This document shows, piece after piece, positions 43,409 through 52,490 of a stretch of 64,000 nt of DNA (its first letter is position 1; each line of letters begins with the position of its first letter). The translations under genes and the position numbers were made by a program. Under the pieces are notes generated by a model. It ran no database searches. It was not told the DNA's origin and was given only the letters and a program-made list of their open reading frames with translations. This DNA comes from Martelella mediterranea DSM 17316. Its GTDB lineage: Bacteria; Pseudomonadota; Alphaproteobacteria; Rhizobiales; Rhizobiaceae. Where the stretch lies: assembly GCF_002043005.1 (NCBI RefSeq), contig NZ_CP020330.1:1262501-1326500 (forward strand), written 5' to 3'.

Positions 43409-45001
43409 TTACTCCGCAGGTGCCATGGTGCCCTGAACCCGGCGAGCGCCGAGAACCGGCATGTCGGGTCCGTTGTCCGGCTGCGGTCCCTTGCGGATCG
43501 CGGCGAGCATCAGGCCCATTTCGACGATGAACAGCACCGTATAGATTCCGACAAAGCCGATGATGGTGAGCAGCACCGTACTCGCGCCGAGGCTCGAGAC
43601 GGCCAGCGCCGTCGGCAATATGCCCTCGATGATCCACGGCTGGCGGCCGAGTTCCGCGACGATCCAGCCGCATTCCGCGGCAATCCACGGCAGCGGAATG
43701 ATCCAGACGGCGAGGTGCAGCAGCCAGCGATGGCTGTCCAGCCTGCGACGGGTCGACAGGTAGAAGAACACACCCATGACGGCGATGAACAGGAAGCCGG
43801 CGCCGACCATGATGCGGAACGACCAGAACAGCGGGCCGACCGGGGGAACGAGGCTGTTTGCGGCCTGTTCGATCTGGGCGGGTGTTGCGTCTGCCGGATC
43901 ATCCACGAACGGTTTCAGAAGATAGGCGTAACCGAGGTCGTTGCCGTATTCCTCCATGATCGCCTGGTCGGCCGGGTCCGGCGTGCCGGTGCCCATATTC
44001 GCGCGCATGTTCTGCAACGCGGTATAGGCCTGGATGCCGTTTTCGATCTTGGTCTTGCCGTTTTCGACCAGCTCGTTGATGCCCTCGATCGGGGTATCGA
44101 GCGAGCGGGTGCCGATCAGGCCCATGACCCACGGGATCTTCACCGCGTAATGGGTCTCGCGGTTTTCCGTGTCGGGAATGCCGAACAGCGTGAACGAGGC
44201 AGGCGCCGGCTCCGTTTCCCACATGGATTCGATCGCCGCGAGCTTCATTTTCTGGTGTTCGGTCGTCAGATACCCGCTTTCATCGCCCAGCACGACCACC
44301 GAAAGAGCAGCAGCCAGGCCGAAGGAACAGGCAACCGTCATCGAGCGCTTGGCAAGCTCAACATGGCGGCCCTTCAGCACATACCATGCGCCAACGCCGA
44401 GCACGAAGACCGAGGCCGTGACGTAGCCGGCCGAAACCGTGTGCACGAACTTCGCCTGCGCGACCGGGTTGGTCAGAACCTCGAAGAAGTTGGTGACCTC
44501 CATGCGCATCGTGACCGGATTGAAAGCCGAACCGACCGGGTTCTGCATCCAGCCATTGGCGATCAGGATCCACAGCGCCGACAGGTTCGAGCCGATGGCG
44601 ACGCACCAGGTGATGATCAGGTGCGCGACCCGCGACATGCGGTCCCAGCCGAAGAAGAACAGGCCGACGAAGGTGGCTTCCAGGAAGAAGGCCATCAGCC
44701 CCTCGATCGCCAGAGGCGCGCCGAAGATGTCGCCGACATAGTGGCTGTAATAGCTCCAGTTCATGCCGAACTGGAATTCCATCACGATGCCGGTGGAAAC
44801 GCCGATGGCAAAGTTGATGCCGAACAGCACGCCCCAGAATTTTGTCATTTGCCGCCATATCTTGCGGCCGGTCATGACGTAGGTCGTTTCCATGATCGCA
44901 ACGATCATGGAAAGGCCCAGCGTCAACGGCACAAACAGAAAGTGATATAGCGCCGTCATAGCGAATTGCAGGCGCGATAGCGCCACGATGTCCAGTTCCA
45001 T
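43409..45001 (-). CDS. cydA: Cytochrome bd ubiquinol oxidase subunit I
   Basis: A 530-residue membrane protein, ATG preceded by GGGAGAG. Heme ligands are in place: His20 in ALYHFLFVPL (b595/d), His187 in KFVHTVSAGY and Met398 in FRIMVGAG (b558). The conserved GDESGY opens a long quinone loop (residues about 240-390), and RQPWIIEG follows; loop length resembles E. coli CydA rather than the short CioA type. It oxidises ubiquinol and carries all three hemes. Third structural unit of the gbsR-cydDCABX operon. Confidence 0.95.
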   Translation of the reverse strand: MELDIVALSRLQFAMTALYHFLFVPLTLGLSMIVAIMETTYVMTGRKIWRQMTKFWGVLFGINFAIGVSTGIVMEFQFGMNWSYYSHYVGDIFGAPLAIEGLMAFFLEATFVGLFFFGWDRMSRVAHLIITWCVAIGSNLSALWILIANGWMQNPVGSAFNPVTMRMEVTNFFEVLTNPVAQAKFVHTVSAGYVTASVFVLGVGAWYVLKGRHVELAKRSMTVACSFGLAAALSVVVLGDESGYLTTEHQKMKLAAIESMWETEPAPASFTLFGIPDTENRETHYAVKIPWVMGLIGTRSLDTPIEGINELVENGKTKIENGIQAYTALQNMRANMGTGTPDPADQAIMEEYGNDLGYAYLLKPFVDDPADATPAQIEQAANSLVPPVGPLFWSFRIMVGAGFLFIAVMGVFFYLSTRRRLDSHRWLLHLAVWIIPLPWIAAECGWIVAELGRQPWIIEGILPTALAVSSLGASTVLLTIIGFVGIYTVLFIVEMGLMLAAIRKGPQPDNGPDMPVLGARRVQGTMAPAE

Positions 45002-45085
45002 TGCGTCTCTCCCGCGTTCAAACCGGGTCTCAGTTTCATCGACTGCCGTTTGACCGGCAGCCGCATTATTGTTGGAGGCCGGGTT

Positions 45086-46786
45086 TCAGTCCGGTCTCAG
45101 TGCGGCAAGCGCTCCGGCAAAGCCGGGCTCGCCTCTTCTGTAGGCGGAAACGATCCGCCCCGAATTGATCATGATCAGTCGATCGGCAATTTCTGCCTCC
45201 CGACGGATATGGGTCGCGATCAGCAAACTACGGTGTTTTCCGGCGCGCGCTTTGATCTTTGTCATGACGTCGCGCGCTGTCTTGCCATCGAGACCCTCGC
45301 TCGGCTCGTCGAGCAGCCATACCGGCGTATCGCGCAGCACCAGCCGGGCGAGCGCCAGCCGCCGGGCCTGTCCGCCCGAAAGCCCGAGGCCTTGTTCGCC
45401 GAGCTCGGTGTCGAGACCGTGGGGCAGGCCGCGCACGGTGTCGCCGAGGCCTGCGGCGTCAAGCGCCTCCATCAGCCGTTCATCGCCGGCGGCGGGGAAG
45501 GCGAGCTTCAGATTGGCGCGCAGCGTATCCTGGAACAGCTCGGTGCGCTGGGTCAACAGCGTGGCCGGCAGGGCGGCGATGGTGCCGGCGTCGGGCGCGA
45601 CTTCGCCTGCGATCAGCGCCATGATCGAGGATTTTCCGGCTCCGCTCGCGCCGATCAGCGCCACCCTTTCGCCCTCGGCGATCGTCAGCGTCAGGCCGGA
45701 AATGGCTGCGCCGCCGCGTCCGGGATAGCGCAGGCGGACATTGTCGAACGCCATCGCGATGCCGGCATCTGGCGCGGCGTGGACGGCACTTGCGGCGGGT
45801 TCCGCTTCCAGTCGGGGCGAGAGCCTGCGCGCGGCCAGCAGCGTGCGGCCAAGCTCCATCGCCCCGCGCCTGAGCGCCGCGAACGGCTCCAGTGCCGCAA
45901 ATGCGATGAGGAGTGCCAGGGCTGCAAGCGGCGCGGTGATCTGCCCGGCCTCGGCGAGGGCAGCGCCGGCCAGCAGCACGCCGGCGAGGATCAGGGCGGT
46001 GACCATATCGAAGCCGAAGCCGGTATTGCTGTCGATCCGGTTCAGCGCCAGATCGGCGGCATATTCCCTTCGGTCGGCGTTTTCCACGCGTTCGCGCTGA
46101 GCATCCAGCCGTCCGGCCAAGGCCAGTTCGCTCTGGCCGGCAACCATGTCCACGGCGCGGGCGCGCAGCGCCTCTTGCGTGTGGGCCCGGCGGCGGGCGG
46201 GTTTTTCGGCCGCGCGCGCGGCCAGCGCCGGCAGCGCAAGGCCCGGCAGCACGATCGCCGCGCCGACGGCCAGCGCCAGCGGCCACGACAGAATGCCAAG
46301 CGCGATGATGGCGGCAAGCCCGGCGACGACCGCCACCGCGCCCGGCACCAACACCCGCAGATAAAGCGAATCGAGCGCGTCGACATCGGCCGTCAGCCGG
46401 AACAGCAGGCGGGCGGGGCGGAGCGCCAGCGCGCGGGCAGCACCCGGCGCCGCAAAGCCCCGGAACAGGTTGACGCGCAGGCCCGCCAGCACGCGCAGCG
46501 TCGCGTCATGGGTCTGCAACCGCTCGAAATAGCGGCCGGCCGTGCGCGACAGCGCCAGGAAGCGGATGGCGGCCGACGGGGCAAAAACGTCGAAGGCCAG
46601 CGCCGTCGCCATCGACAGCCCCGCGATCGCGGTGGCGGTCACGAACCAGCCGGAGACGCCGAGCAGCGCAATGCCGGCAAGCACGGTGAAGGCGGAAAGG
46701 GCGGCGCCGGCGACAAGCCCGCCGCGCCGCTCGCGCCAGAACAGGCGGATGATCGGGCCAAGGGCGGCAAAGCCTCGTGTTCTCAT
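45086..46786 (-). CDS. cydC: ABC exporter subunit CydC (thiol/heme-linked, cytochrome bd assembly)
   Basis: A 566-residue fused membrane/ATPase half-transporter. Residues about 1-310 hold six transmembrane helices (type I exporter fold). The ATPase has Walker A GASGAGKSS, signature LSGGQARRLALARLVL, Walker B VWLLDEPSEGLD and switch His in LLIATHIRRE. It overlaps cydD by four bases. CydDC exports glutathione and cysteine to the periplasm and is required for bd oxidase maturation; recent work implicates heme transport. Confidence 0.92.
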   Translation of the reverse strand: MRTRGFAALGPIIRLFWRERRGGLVAGAALSAFTVLAGIALLGVSGWFVTATAIAGLSMATALAFDVFAPSAAIRFLALSRTAGRYFERLQTHDATLRVLAGLRVNLFRGFAAPGAARALALRPARLLFRLTADVDALDSLYLRVLVPGAVAVVAGLAAIIALGILSWPLALAVGAAIVLPGLALPALAARAAEKPARRRAHTQEALRARAVDMVAGQSELALAGRLDAQRERVENADRREYAADLALNRIDSNTGFGFDMVTALILAGVLLAGAALAEAGQITAPLAALALLIAFAALEPFAALRRGAMELGRTLLAARRLSPRLEAEPAASAVHAAPDAGIAMAFDNVRLRYPGRGGAAISGLTLTIAEGERVALIGASGAGKSSIMALIAGEVAPDAGTIAALPATLLTQRTELFQDTLRANLKLAFPAAGDERLMEALDAAGLGDTVRGLPHGLDTELGEQGLGLSGGQARRLALARLVLRDTPVWLLDEPSEGLDGKTARDVMTKIKARAGKHRSLLIATHIRREAEIADRLIMINSGRIVSAYRRGEPGFAGALAALRPD

Positions 46787-48576
46787 AGCCCGTTCTCCCT
46801 GAAGGTCTCGGCCCTGAAATCCTCTGCAAGGTGGATGACGCGGTCCATGCGCGCGGCCAGTACAGGGTCGTGGGTCGCCACGATCAGCGTGCGGCCGGCG
46901 GCCAGCGTCAGCAGCGCCTCGGTGATTTCGGCGGCGGTGTGGTGATCGAGATGGGCGGTCGGCTCGTCGGCGAGGATGAGGCCTGCGCCCCTGGTCGCGG
47001 CAGCGCGCGCCAGCGTCAGACGGAGGCCCTCGCCACCGGAAAGCCCGGCGCCGTTTTCGCCGATCATGGCGTTGCCATGGGCCTCGGCGACGGTGTCGAG
47101 CGCGGATAGCTTCAGCGCGTCGGCGATTTCGTCGCGGCTGATATCCTCGCGGGTAAGGCGGATATTGGAGGCGATCGAACCGGCGAAGAGATGCGGATCC
47201 TGGCCGATCCAGGCGATCCTCTGGCGCAGCCTGTCGGCGGTGTCGTCGGCAAGCGTCAGGTCATCGATGACGATTCGGCCGTGGCGAGCCTCGGCCAGCC
47301 CTGCGATGAGCGCAAGCAGCGTCGACTTGCCGCTGCCCGATGGGCCGAGCAGCGCGACATGCTCTCCTGGTCTGACGGTCAGGTCGAAGCCATCGAAGAC
47401 CGGGTCTTTCGAGCCCTGATGGACGAAGCCGAGATCGCGCAGTTCCACGCTCGCCGGGCGCGCCGAGGCCGGGGCGGTATCGGCTGTCGCGCCGCCGACC
47501 ATGGAAAGCCCGTCCTCGGCAAGGCTGTCGAGCGCGGAAAGCGCCGCCTCGCCGGCCGCGCGGTCGTGCCAGACGGACGACAGCATCCGCAGCGGATCGA
47601 AGAAGGCCGGGGCCAGCAGCAATATGAACAGGCCTTCCGACAGCGTCAGCTTGCCGCCCCAGGCGCCAAAGCCGATCTGGCCCAGAAGATGAAAGCCGAT
47701 ATAGGCTGCGGCCATGGCAACGCCGAGGGCCGAAAACAACTCCAGCACGGCGGACGTCAGGAACGCGATCTTCAACACAGCCATGGTGCGGCGGCGCAGG
47801 TTTTCGGCGCGCAGCCTGAGCCGACGCGAGACCTGCTCGACGGCATCGAAGGAGCGGATGGTCTGCAACCCGCGCAGCCGATCAAGCAGGAAGGCGTTGA
47901 GCGTTCCCATGTCAGCGAGGTGCTTTTCGCTCGCCGATTGCGCGCTCCAGCCGATCAGCGCCATGAAGATCGGGATCAGCGGCGCGGCGATCAGCAACAC
48001 CAGCGCGGCAACCCAGGAATAGGGAACCACTACCGCCAGAATGGCGAGCGGCACGACGCTCGCCTTGAAACGGGCAGTCTGGAAGCGGGCGAGATAGGGC
48101 ACGATATGCTCGGCCTGCTCGGCGAGAATGCTGGCGGCCTCGCCCGAGGCGGCCCGGCCGGTATCGAGCGGCGACCGGCGCGCGAGCGCCGCGACCGCGA
48201 CCGCGCGCTTTTGCGAGAGGATCTTGCGGGCCTCGCGATAGGCCATGCGGTTGCCCGCCCGCTCCAGCACTGCCTTGGCAAGGCCGAGCGCCAGCACGGC
48301 GGCGGCCAGCGGCCAGATCGCGGTGACACCATTGCCCGCCGCCACCTGCCCGATGCCATAGGCAAGACAGGCCGCTTGCGGCAGCCACATCAGTTCGGCA
48401 AGGGTGGAGAGCCAGGCGGCAAGCTTCAACGCCCGGGTTTTCGGCGCGCGCGATTTCTGGCGGGCAACACCCGGCGCCGCGCCTCGCGGTGACGCGGCCC
48501 GGCCTTCGCTCTGAGTGGCGCTCCGCGCGGGGGCGTCGTCGTCTGCCCTGTTTTTTTCGACAAGCGCGTCCATCAT
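46783..48576 (-). CDS. cydD: ABC exporter subunit CydD
   Basis: A 597-residue half-transporter pairing with CydC. An N-terminal, basic, disordered stretch (residues 1-50) precedes six membrane segments including the intracellular loop. The ATPase has Walker A GPSGSGKST, signature LSGGEGLRLTLARA, Walker B GLILADEPTAHLD and TLIVATHDP. Its start overlaps the stop of the upstream GbsR-type gene as ATGA. The N-terminal extension is longer than in E. coli CydD; an internal start cannot be excluded. Confidence 0.92.
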   Translation of the reverse strand: MMDALVEKNRADDDAPARSATQSEGRAASPRGAAPGVARQKSRAPKTRALKLAAWLSTLAELMWLPQAACLAYGIGQVAAGNGVTAIWPLAAAVLALGLAKAVLERAGNRMAYREARKILSQKRAVAVAALARRSPLDTGRAASGEAASILAEQAEHIVPYLARFQTARFKASVVPLAILAVVVPYSWVAALVLLIAAPLIPIFMALIGWSAQSASEKHLADMGTLNAFLLDRLRGLQTIRSFDAVEQVSRRLRLRAENLRRRTMAVLKIAFLTSAVLELFSALGVAMAAAYIGFHLLGQIGFGAWGGKLTLSEGLFILLLAPAFFDPLRMLSSVWHDRAAGEAALSALDSLAEDGLSMVGGATADTAPASARPASVELRDLGFVHQGSKDPVFDGFDLTVRPGEHVALLGPSGSGKSTLLALIAGLAEARHGRIVIDDLTLADDTADRLRQRIAWIGQDPHLFAGSIASNIRLTREDISRDEIADALKLSALDTVAEAHGNAMIGENGAGLSGGEGLRLTLARAAATRGAGLILADEPTAHLDHHTAAEITEALLTLAAGRTLIVATHDPVLAARMDRVIHLAEDFRAETFRENGL

Positions 48577-49148
48577 GAAACCTTGCTGTCTTTTGTGCCC
48601 TTCCGGCCGAAGCCGGGGAGCCTGTCTGCCGTTTCCAGCAGTTTGGTGACGGCCGAGCCCATGCCCAAAAGCATCAGAAGCCGATCGGTCTCCATCACCT
48701 TCACATCATCGTACCAGTCGGAAAGTTTTTCAATCAGCGCGTGCATTTCGCCCAGTCTTTCCTGCGCATAGCGCTCTTCGTCGTTCTCCGGTTCGCGCAT
48801 CAGTACCTCGCGCAGCATGGTCAGCGTCGGGTCGATCTCGCGCTTCTTGCGCTCTTCGGCGAGCGTCCTCAGGATCGTCCAGACATCCTCCGGCGTGGTG
48901 AAATAATCCCGCCGGTCGCCCGGCTTGTGGCGCAGGAGGACCAGCCCCCAGCCCTGCAATTCCTTCAGCCCCATGGCCACGTTCGAGCGCGACATCTTCA
49001 GCGCCTCCACCATGTCGTCGGCGCAGAGCGGTTCGCGCGTGGCATAAAGCAGGGCGTAAATCTGCCCGACCGAACGGTTGATGCCCCAGCGGCTTCCCAT
49101 TTCCCCGAAATGGGCCACGAAATCCTGCACGACCGGCGACAATGGCAT
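48573..49148 (-). CDS. GbsR/MarR-family regulator, first gene of the cyd operon
   Basis: A 191-residue winged-helix protein of the GbsR type. The HTH region is VGQIYALLYATREPLCADDMVEALKMSRSNVAMGLKELQGWGLVLLRHKPGDRRDYF, followed by a long helical C-terminus (DPTLTMLREVLMREPENDEERYAQERLGEMHALIEKLSDWYDD). It is co-transcribed with cydDCABX through four-base overlap with cydD. A 24-base palindrome lies 21 bases upstream of its start, probably its own operator. The ligand is not evident; a link to respiratory or oxidant state is inference from the operon. Confidence 0.88.
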   Translation of the reverse strand: MPLSPVVQDFVAHFGEMGSRWGINRSVGQIYALLYATREPLCADDMVEALKMSRSNVAMGLKELQGWGLVLLRHKPGDRRDYFTTPEDVWTILRTLAEERKKREIDPTLTMLREVLMREPENDEERYAQERLGEMHALIEKLSDWYDDVKVMETDRLLMLLGMGSAVTKLLETADRLPGFGRKGTKDSKVS

Positions 49149-49168
49149 CGATATTCCTGCTCTATCTG

Positions 49169-49192
49169 AATTTTCAGAAATTTCTGAAAATT
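49169..49192. promoter_or_regulatory. 24-base perfect palindrome, cyd operon operator
   Basis: Half-site AATTTTCAGAAA (49169-49180) is followed directly by its exact complement (49181-49192). On the minus strand a -10-like TATACATAAT lies immediately upstream, so a bound protein would block transcription of gbsR-cydDCABX. Best candidate binder is the GbsR-type regulator itself. Confidence 0.75.
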
Positions 49193-49807
49193 ATGTATAC
49201 CGATACTTGACGGAAAGCAAGCCGCCGAACTCTTGCTACCGGTGTAGCCGAGCGGGACGTCCAGGAAATTGATTTATGTCATGTGGGTGAAGCGGGTGTG
49301 TCAGCTGCGAGGCGTTTTGTGTCGTGAGGCCCATACCCTCATCCGGCCTTCGGCCACCTTCTCCCCGTGGGGAGAAGGGGACGCCGGTGATGTTCTGCCG
49401 TGCCGCGTACGCCTGCGGCGACGGCCTGGTTACCCCTCGCCCCGGAGGGGAGAGGGTGGCGCGGATGCGCCGGGTGAGGGGCGACAGCGTTTGCCGCGTG
49501 CAGTGAGATGCAGCGTTGTTCTGCGCGCGAGCCTGGTAGATGGCCGCGCGTGCGCTTGCTGGGGGGCACATCGCCGCGGTCCCGATGGCCTTCGGCCTAC
49601 CCTCATCCGGCCTTCGGCCACCTTCTCCCCATGGGGAGAAGGGGACGCCGGTGAGGTTCTGCCGTGCCGCGTACGCCTGCGGCGACGGCTTGGCTCCCCC
49701 TCGCCCCGGAGGGGAGAGGGTGGCGCGAATGCGCCGGGTGAGGGGAGACAGCGCCTGCCGCCTGCATTGCATCTGCGGCTTTACTCCTCCACCCACCCGC
49801 GTCAAAA
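49193..49807. repeat. Intergenic region with two 156-base direct repeats
   Basis: Copies at 49334-49489 and 49598-49753 are nearly identical, differing at about nine positions. Each starts TACCCTCATCCGGCCTTCGG, contains the hairpin CTTCTCCCC-GTG/ATG-GGGAGAAG, and ends near GGTGAGGGGnGACAGCG. They are of the type scattered through rhizobial genomes as intergenic mosaic elements. No gene is supported in the region, although repeat frames stay open. Confidence 0.75.
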
Positions 49808-50434
49808 TCACCGAATGGTGGCCGAAAGGGTTTCGGCGAGCGCCTGCTTCGGCTTCAGATTGCAATAGGCCGGGCGGTCGCGTTCGAAGCGCCAGCCCTC
49901 GGAAAGCGGTCCCGCGTCGACACTGTCAAAGCCGAACTGATGATAGAGGCCGGCGACCACCGCCTTAGCCTCCGCATCATCGCCGGCCAAGGGCAGTGCG
50001 AGACGATCGGCAGCACCGTCGGGCCGTCCCGCCACGTCGAGGTCGATCATCCGGATGGCGTTGAAGGCCTTGACGACGCGGGCGCCCGGCAGATGCGCGG
50101 CGACCATCTCGCTGGTGGTGGTCTCGCCCCGGTCGAGCGCTTCGATATGGCCATCGCGCTCGTGATAATAGTTGATGGCATCGATCACGATCTTGCCCCT
50201 GAAGCCTTCCGGTGGCAGAGCGCCATAGGCCGCCAAGGGGATCGCGAGCACGATTACCTCGCCAAAGGCGATCGCCTCGTCCACCGTCCCGACGGCGCAG
50301 CCGAGGGCGCTTCTCATGCTGAAAAGGCTCTGCGGCCCGCGCGAATTGCTGAGCATCACCTCATGGCCGGCCTGAACCGCCTTCTGCGCCACCGAGCGGC
50401 CGACAAAGCCCGCGCCGATAATTCCGATCTTCAT
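49808..50434 (-). CDS. NADP-dependent oxidoreductase, coenzyme F420-reductase-like
   Basis: A 208-residue Rossmann-fold protein. MKIGIIGAGFVGRSVAQKAVQAGHEVMLSNSRGP gives the dinucleotide-binding GxGxxG with SNSRGP indicating NADP. VIDAINYYHERDG and VVKAFNAIR follow the pattern of the NADP-oxidoreductase-coenzyme-F420-dependent family. Most bacterial members do not use F420, and the substrate is unknown. The ATG at 50434 has AAGGAG eight bases upstream. Divergent from a LysR regulator. Confidence 0.8.
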   Translation of the reverse strand: MKIGIIGAGFVGRSVAQKAVQAGHEVMLSNSRGPQSLFSMRSALGCAVGTVDEAIAFGEVIVLAIPLAAYGALPPEGFRGKIVIDAINYYHERDGHIEALDRGETTTSEMVAAHLPGARVVKAFNAIRMIDLDVAGRPDGAADRLALPLAGDDAEAKAVVAGLYHQFGFDSVDAGPLSEGWRFERDRPAYCNLKPKQALAETLSATIR

Positions 50435-50449
50435 CACGTTTTCTCCTTG

Positions 50450-50460
50450 TCACACTGTGA
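50450..50460. promoter_or_regulatory. TCACA-C-TGTGA palindrome in divergent LysR region
   Basis: A perfect 11-base dyad TCACACTGTGA lies 16 bases before the oxidoreductase start, within the 103-base region shared with the divergent LysR gene. Plausible regulator site, not assigned. Confidence 0.45.
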
Positions 50461-50537
50461 TGACCCGGCATAAACCTCCACTATATGAACTTAAATATCG
50501 AAATTTCACAGACTCTCCCAACCAAAAGGGGATAATC

Positions 50538-51473
50538 ATGGATCGGCTCACCAGCATGGCCGTCTATGTCAAGGCGGTCGATCTCGGCTCGTTTGCCGCC
50601 GCCGCGGATGCGCTCGGCATATCGCCGCAGATGGTTTCCAAGCATATCGTGTTTCTGGAGGACAGGGTGGGCGCGACGCTTCTTCACCGCACCACCCGCC
50701 GCCAGAACATTACGGATATCGGGCGCGCCTTTTACGAGCGCTGCCGGTTGATCCTTTCAGAGGCCGAGGCGGCGGAGGGGCTGGCGTCCGAGATGCACCG
50801 CCACCCCAAGGGCCTGCTGAAGGTCAACGCGCCGAAAACCTTCGGCACACTCGCGCTGGCGCCCTTCGTGACCCGGTTTCTCGAGAAATATCCGGACGTA
50901 CAGGTCGAGGTCACGCTTGAGGACCGGTTTGTCGATCCGCTGGAGGAGGGCTTCGATGTCACCATCCGGGTCGGCGGCACAGAAGGCGCGGGACTGGCCT
51001 CCGTCCCGCTCGCCTGCTATGAGCTGGTGGTCTGCGCCGCGCCCGCCTATCTCGACCGCCACGGCGCGCCGCAAACCCCGCAGGATCTCACCCGGCACGA
51101 ATGCCTGATTTTCGGCCAGCGCGCAGGGCACACGCCATGCCGCTGGCTTTTCACCGAGGACGGGCGGGAGCGCGAAGTTCAGGTCAGCGGCCGCCTCTAC
51201 AGCAATGACTGGATGGTGTTGATGCGCGCTGCTGTCGAGGGCCATGGCGTGGCGCTTGGCTCGGATATCATCCTTCGGGAGGAATTGAGGGCCGGTCGGC
51301 TGGTGCGCCTTCTGGCCGACTATCGTACCCCGCCGCGCCCCATGCATGCGCTCTATCCGATGCGCGGCAAGCCGAGCGCCAAGATCATGCGGTTCGTGGA
51401 AGGGCTGGCCGAGGCGTTTCCGCCCCGGCCCGACGGTTATCCTTCAGCGCGCCAGGCCTCGGGTATGACGTAA
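50538..51473 (+). CDS. LysR-type regulator
   Basis: A 311-residue LTTR. The ATG at 50538 follows AAAAGGGGATAATC. The HTH is MDRLTSMAVYVKAVDLGSFAAAADALGISPQMVSKHIVFLEDRVG, typical of the large CrgA/DsdC-like group; the effector domain includes GLLKVNAPKTFGTLALAPFVTRFLEKYPDVQVEV and GFDVTIRVGG. Likely controls the divergent NADP-dependent oxidoreductase. Its last 37 bases overlap the convergent tautomerase gene. Confidence 0.88.
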   Translation: MDRLTSMAVYVKAVDLGSFAAAADALGISPQMVSKHIVFLEDRVGATLLHRTTRRQNITDIGRAFYERCRLILSEAEAAEGLASEMHRHPKGLLKVNAPKTFGTLALAPFVTRFLEKYPDVQVEVTLEDRFVDPLEEGFDVTIRVGGTEGAGLASVPLACYELVVCAAPAYLDRHGAPQTPQDLTRHECLIFGQRAGHTPCRWLFTEDGREREVQVSGRLYSNDWMVLMRAAVEGHGVALGSDIILREELRAGRLVRLLADYRTPPRPMHALYPMRGKPSAKIMRFVEGLAEAFPPRPDGYPSARQASGMT

Positions 51474-51649
51474 ACCTCGTCGGCGCGGCCGTAGCCGCCA
51501 TCGCGGACCTCCTCGATCAGCACCATGGTGTGGGGCCGGGCGGCCTCGCTGAAATACTCGGTCAGCATATCGGTGACGCGGTGGATGATGTCTTCCTTCT
51601 GCGCACGGGTGAGTGCTGCTTCGGGGGTCTTGATGTTGACGAATGGCAT
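51437..51649 (-). CDS. 4-oxalocrotonate tautomerase family protein
   Basis: A 70-residue small tautomerase. The catalytic N-terminal proline (after Met removal) is in MPFVNIKTPEAALTRAQKEDIIHRVTDML. The middle has HTMVLIEEVRDGGYG, consistent with the 4-OT fold, which assembles as hexamers. It sits 14 bases downstream of an SDR gene in the same direction, so the two likely form a small operon. Substrate unknown. Confidence 0.85.
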   Translation of the reverse strand: MPFVNIKTPEAALTRAQKEDIIHRVTDMLTEYFSEAARPHTMVLIEEVRDGGYGRADEVYVIPEAWRAEG

Positions 51650-51663
51650 CTCGGTTCTCCTTT

Positions 51664-52392
51664 TCAGATCATGCCGCCATTGACGCGCAGCACCTGACCG
51701 CTGATGAAGCGGGCCTCGTCGCAGACGAGAAAGGCGACGGCTCCGGCGATATCGTCGGGCTCGCCCAGACGGCCGGCCGGAATTGTGCGGGTGATGTTGG
51801 CGACCAGTTCCTCGCTCTTGCCGTCGAGAAACAGCTCGGTCGCCACCGGTCCGGGGGCGATCGCATTGACGGTGATGCCGCGCGCGGCCAGTTCCTTGGC
51901 GGCGATATGGGTCAGTGTCTCGACGGCGGCCTTGGTTGCGGCGTAGACGCCGTAGGCGGGGAGTTTGGTGCCGACGACGCTGGTCGAGAAGTTGACGATC
52001 CGCCCGCCATCGGCGAGCCGGTTCGCCGCTTCGCGCAGGCCGCGGAACGTGCCGCCGAAATTGACGGCGACCTGGCGTTCGAAATCCTCGTCGGTGACCG
52101 TCGCGAGCGGCGCGAGCGAGAGCATGCCGCCATTGTTGACGAGAATGTCGGCCTTGCCGAACTCGGCTTCGGTGGCATCGAACAGGGTCTTGATGCCGTC
52201 CGCCGCGCCGATATCGGCCTTCACCGCGATCGCCTTGCCGCCCTTTTTCCTGATTGACGCAACCACGTCTTCCGCGGCGGCAGCGTTCGACGCGTAGTTG
52301 ACCACGATATTGATGCCGTCGGCGGCAAGACGCCTGGCGATTTCAGCGCCGATCCCGCGCGAGGCGCCGGTGATGATGGCTGTTCTGGTCAT
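51664..52392 (-). CDS. Short-chain dehydrogenase/reductase (FabG-like)
   Basis: A 242-residue classical SDR. The ATG at 52392 is preferred (GGAG seven bases upstream) over Met at 52404. Motifs: TGASRGIG, NNGGM in place of the usual NNAG, Ser in VNFSTSVVG, and YAATKAA (YxxxK). The C-terminus ISGQVLRVNGGMI is standard. Divergent from a LysR-type regulator and coupled with a tautomerase, a frequent pairing in small aldehyde/ketone detoxification loci. Confidence 0.88.
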   Translation of the reverse strand: MTRTAIITGASRGIGAEIARRLAADGINIVVNYASNAAAAEDVVASIRKKGGKAIAVKADIGAADGIKTLFDATEAEFGKADILVNNGGMLSLAPLATVTDEDFERQVAVNFGGTFRGLREAANRLADGGRIVNFSTSVVGTKLPAYGVYAATKAAVETLTHIAAKELAARGITVNAIAPGPVATELFLDGKSEELVANITRTIPAGRLGEPDDIAGAVAFLVCDEARFISGQVLRVNGGMI

Positions 52393-52490
52393 GATAAACT
52401 CCATGTTCGTTGAACCGCGCCAAAGATATGCTCTAGCCTGTGCGAAACAATCACCGGAAAATTGACAACATAATTCGCCTGTGGTGAACA

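Noticed and set aside
43715..44950. Plus-strand frame of 411 codons opposite cydA
   Set aside because: Antisense shadow; cydA has heme ligands and operon context.
45050..46945. Plus-strand frame of 631 codons opposite cydC
   Set aside because: Antisense shadow rich in Arg/Gln/Gly with no domain; cydC carries complete ABC motifs.
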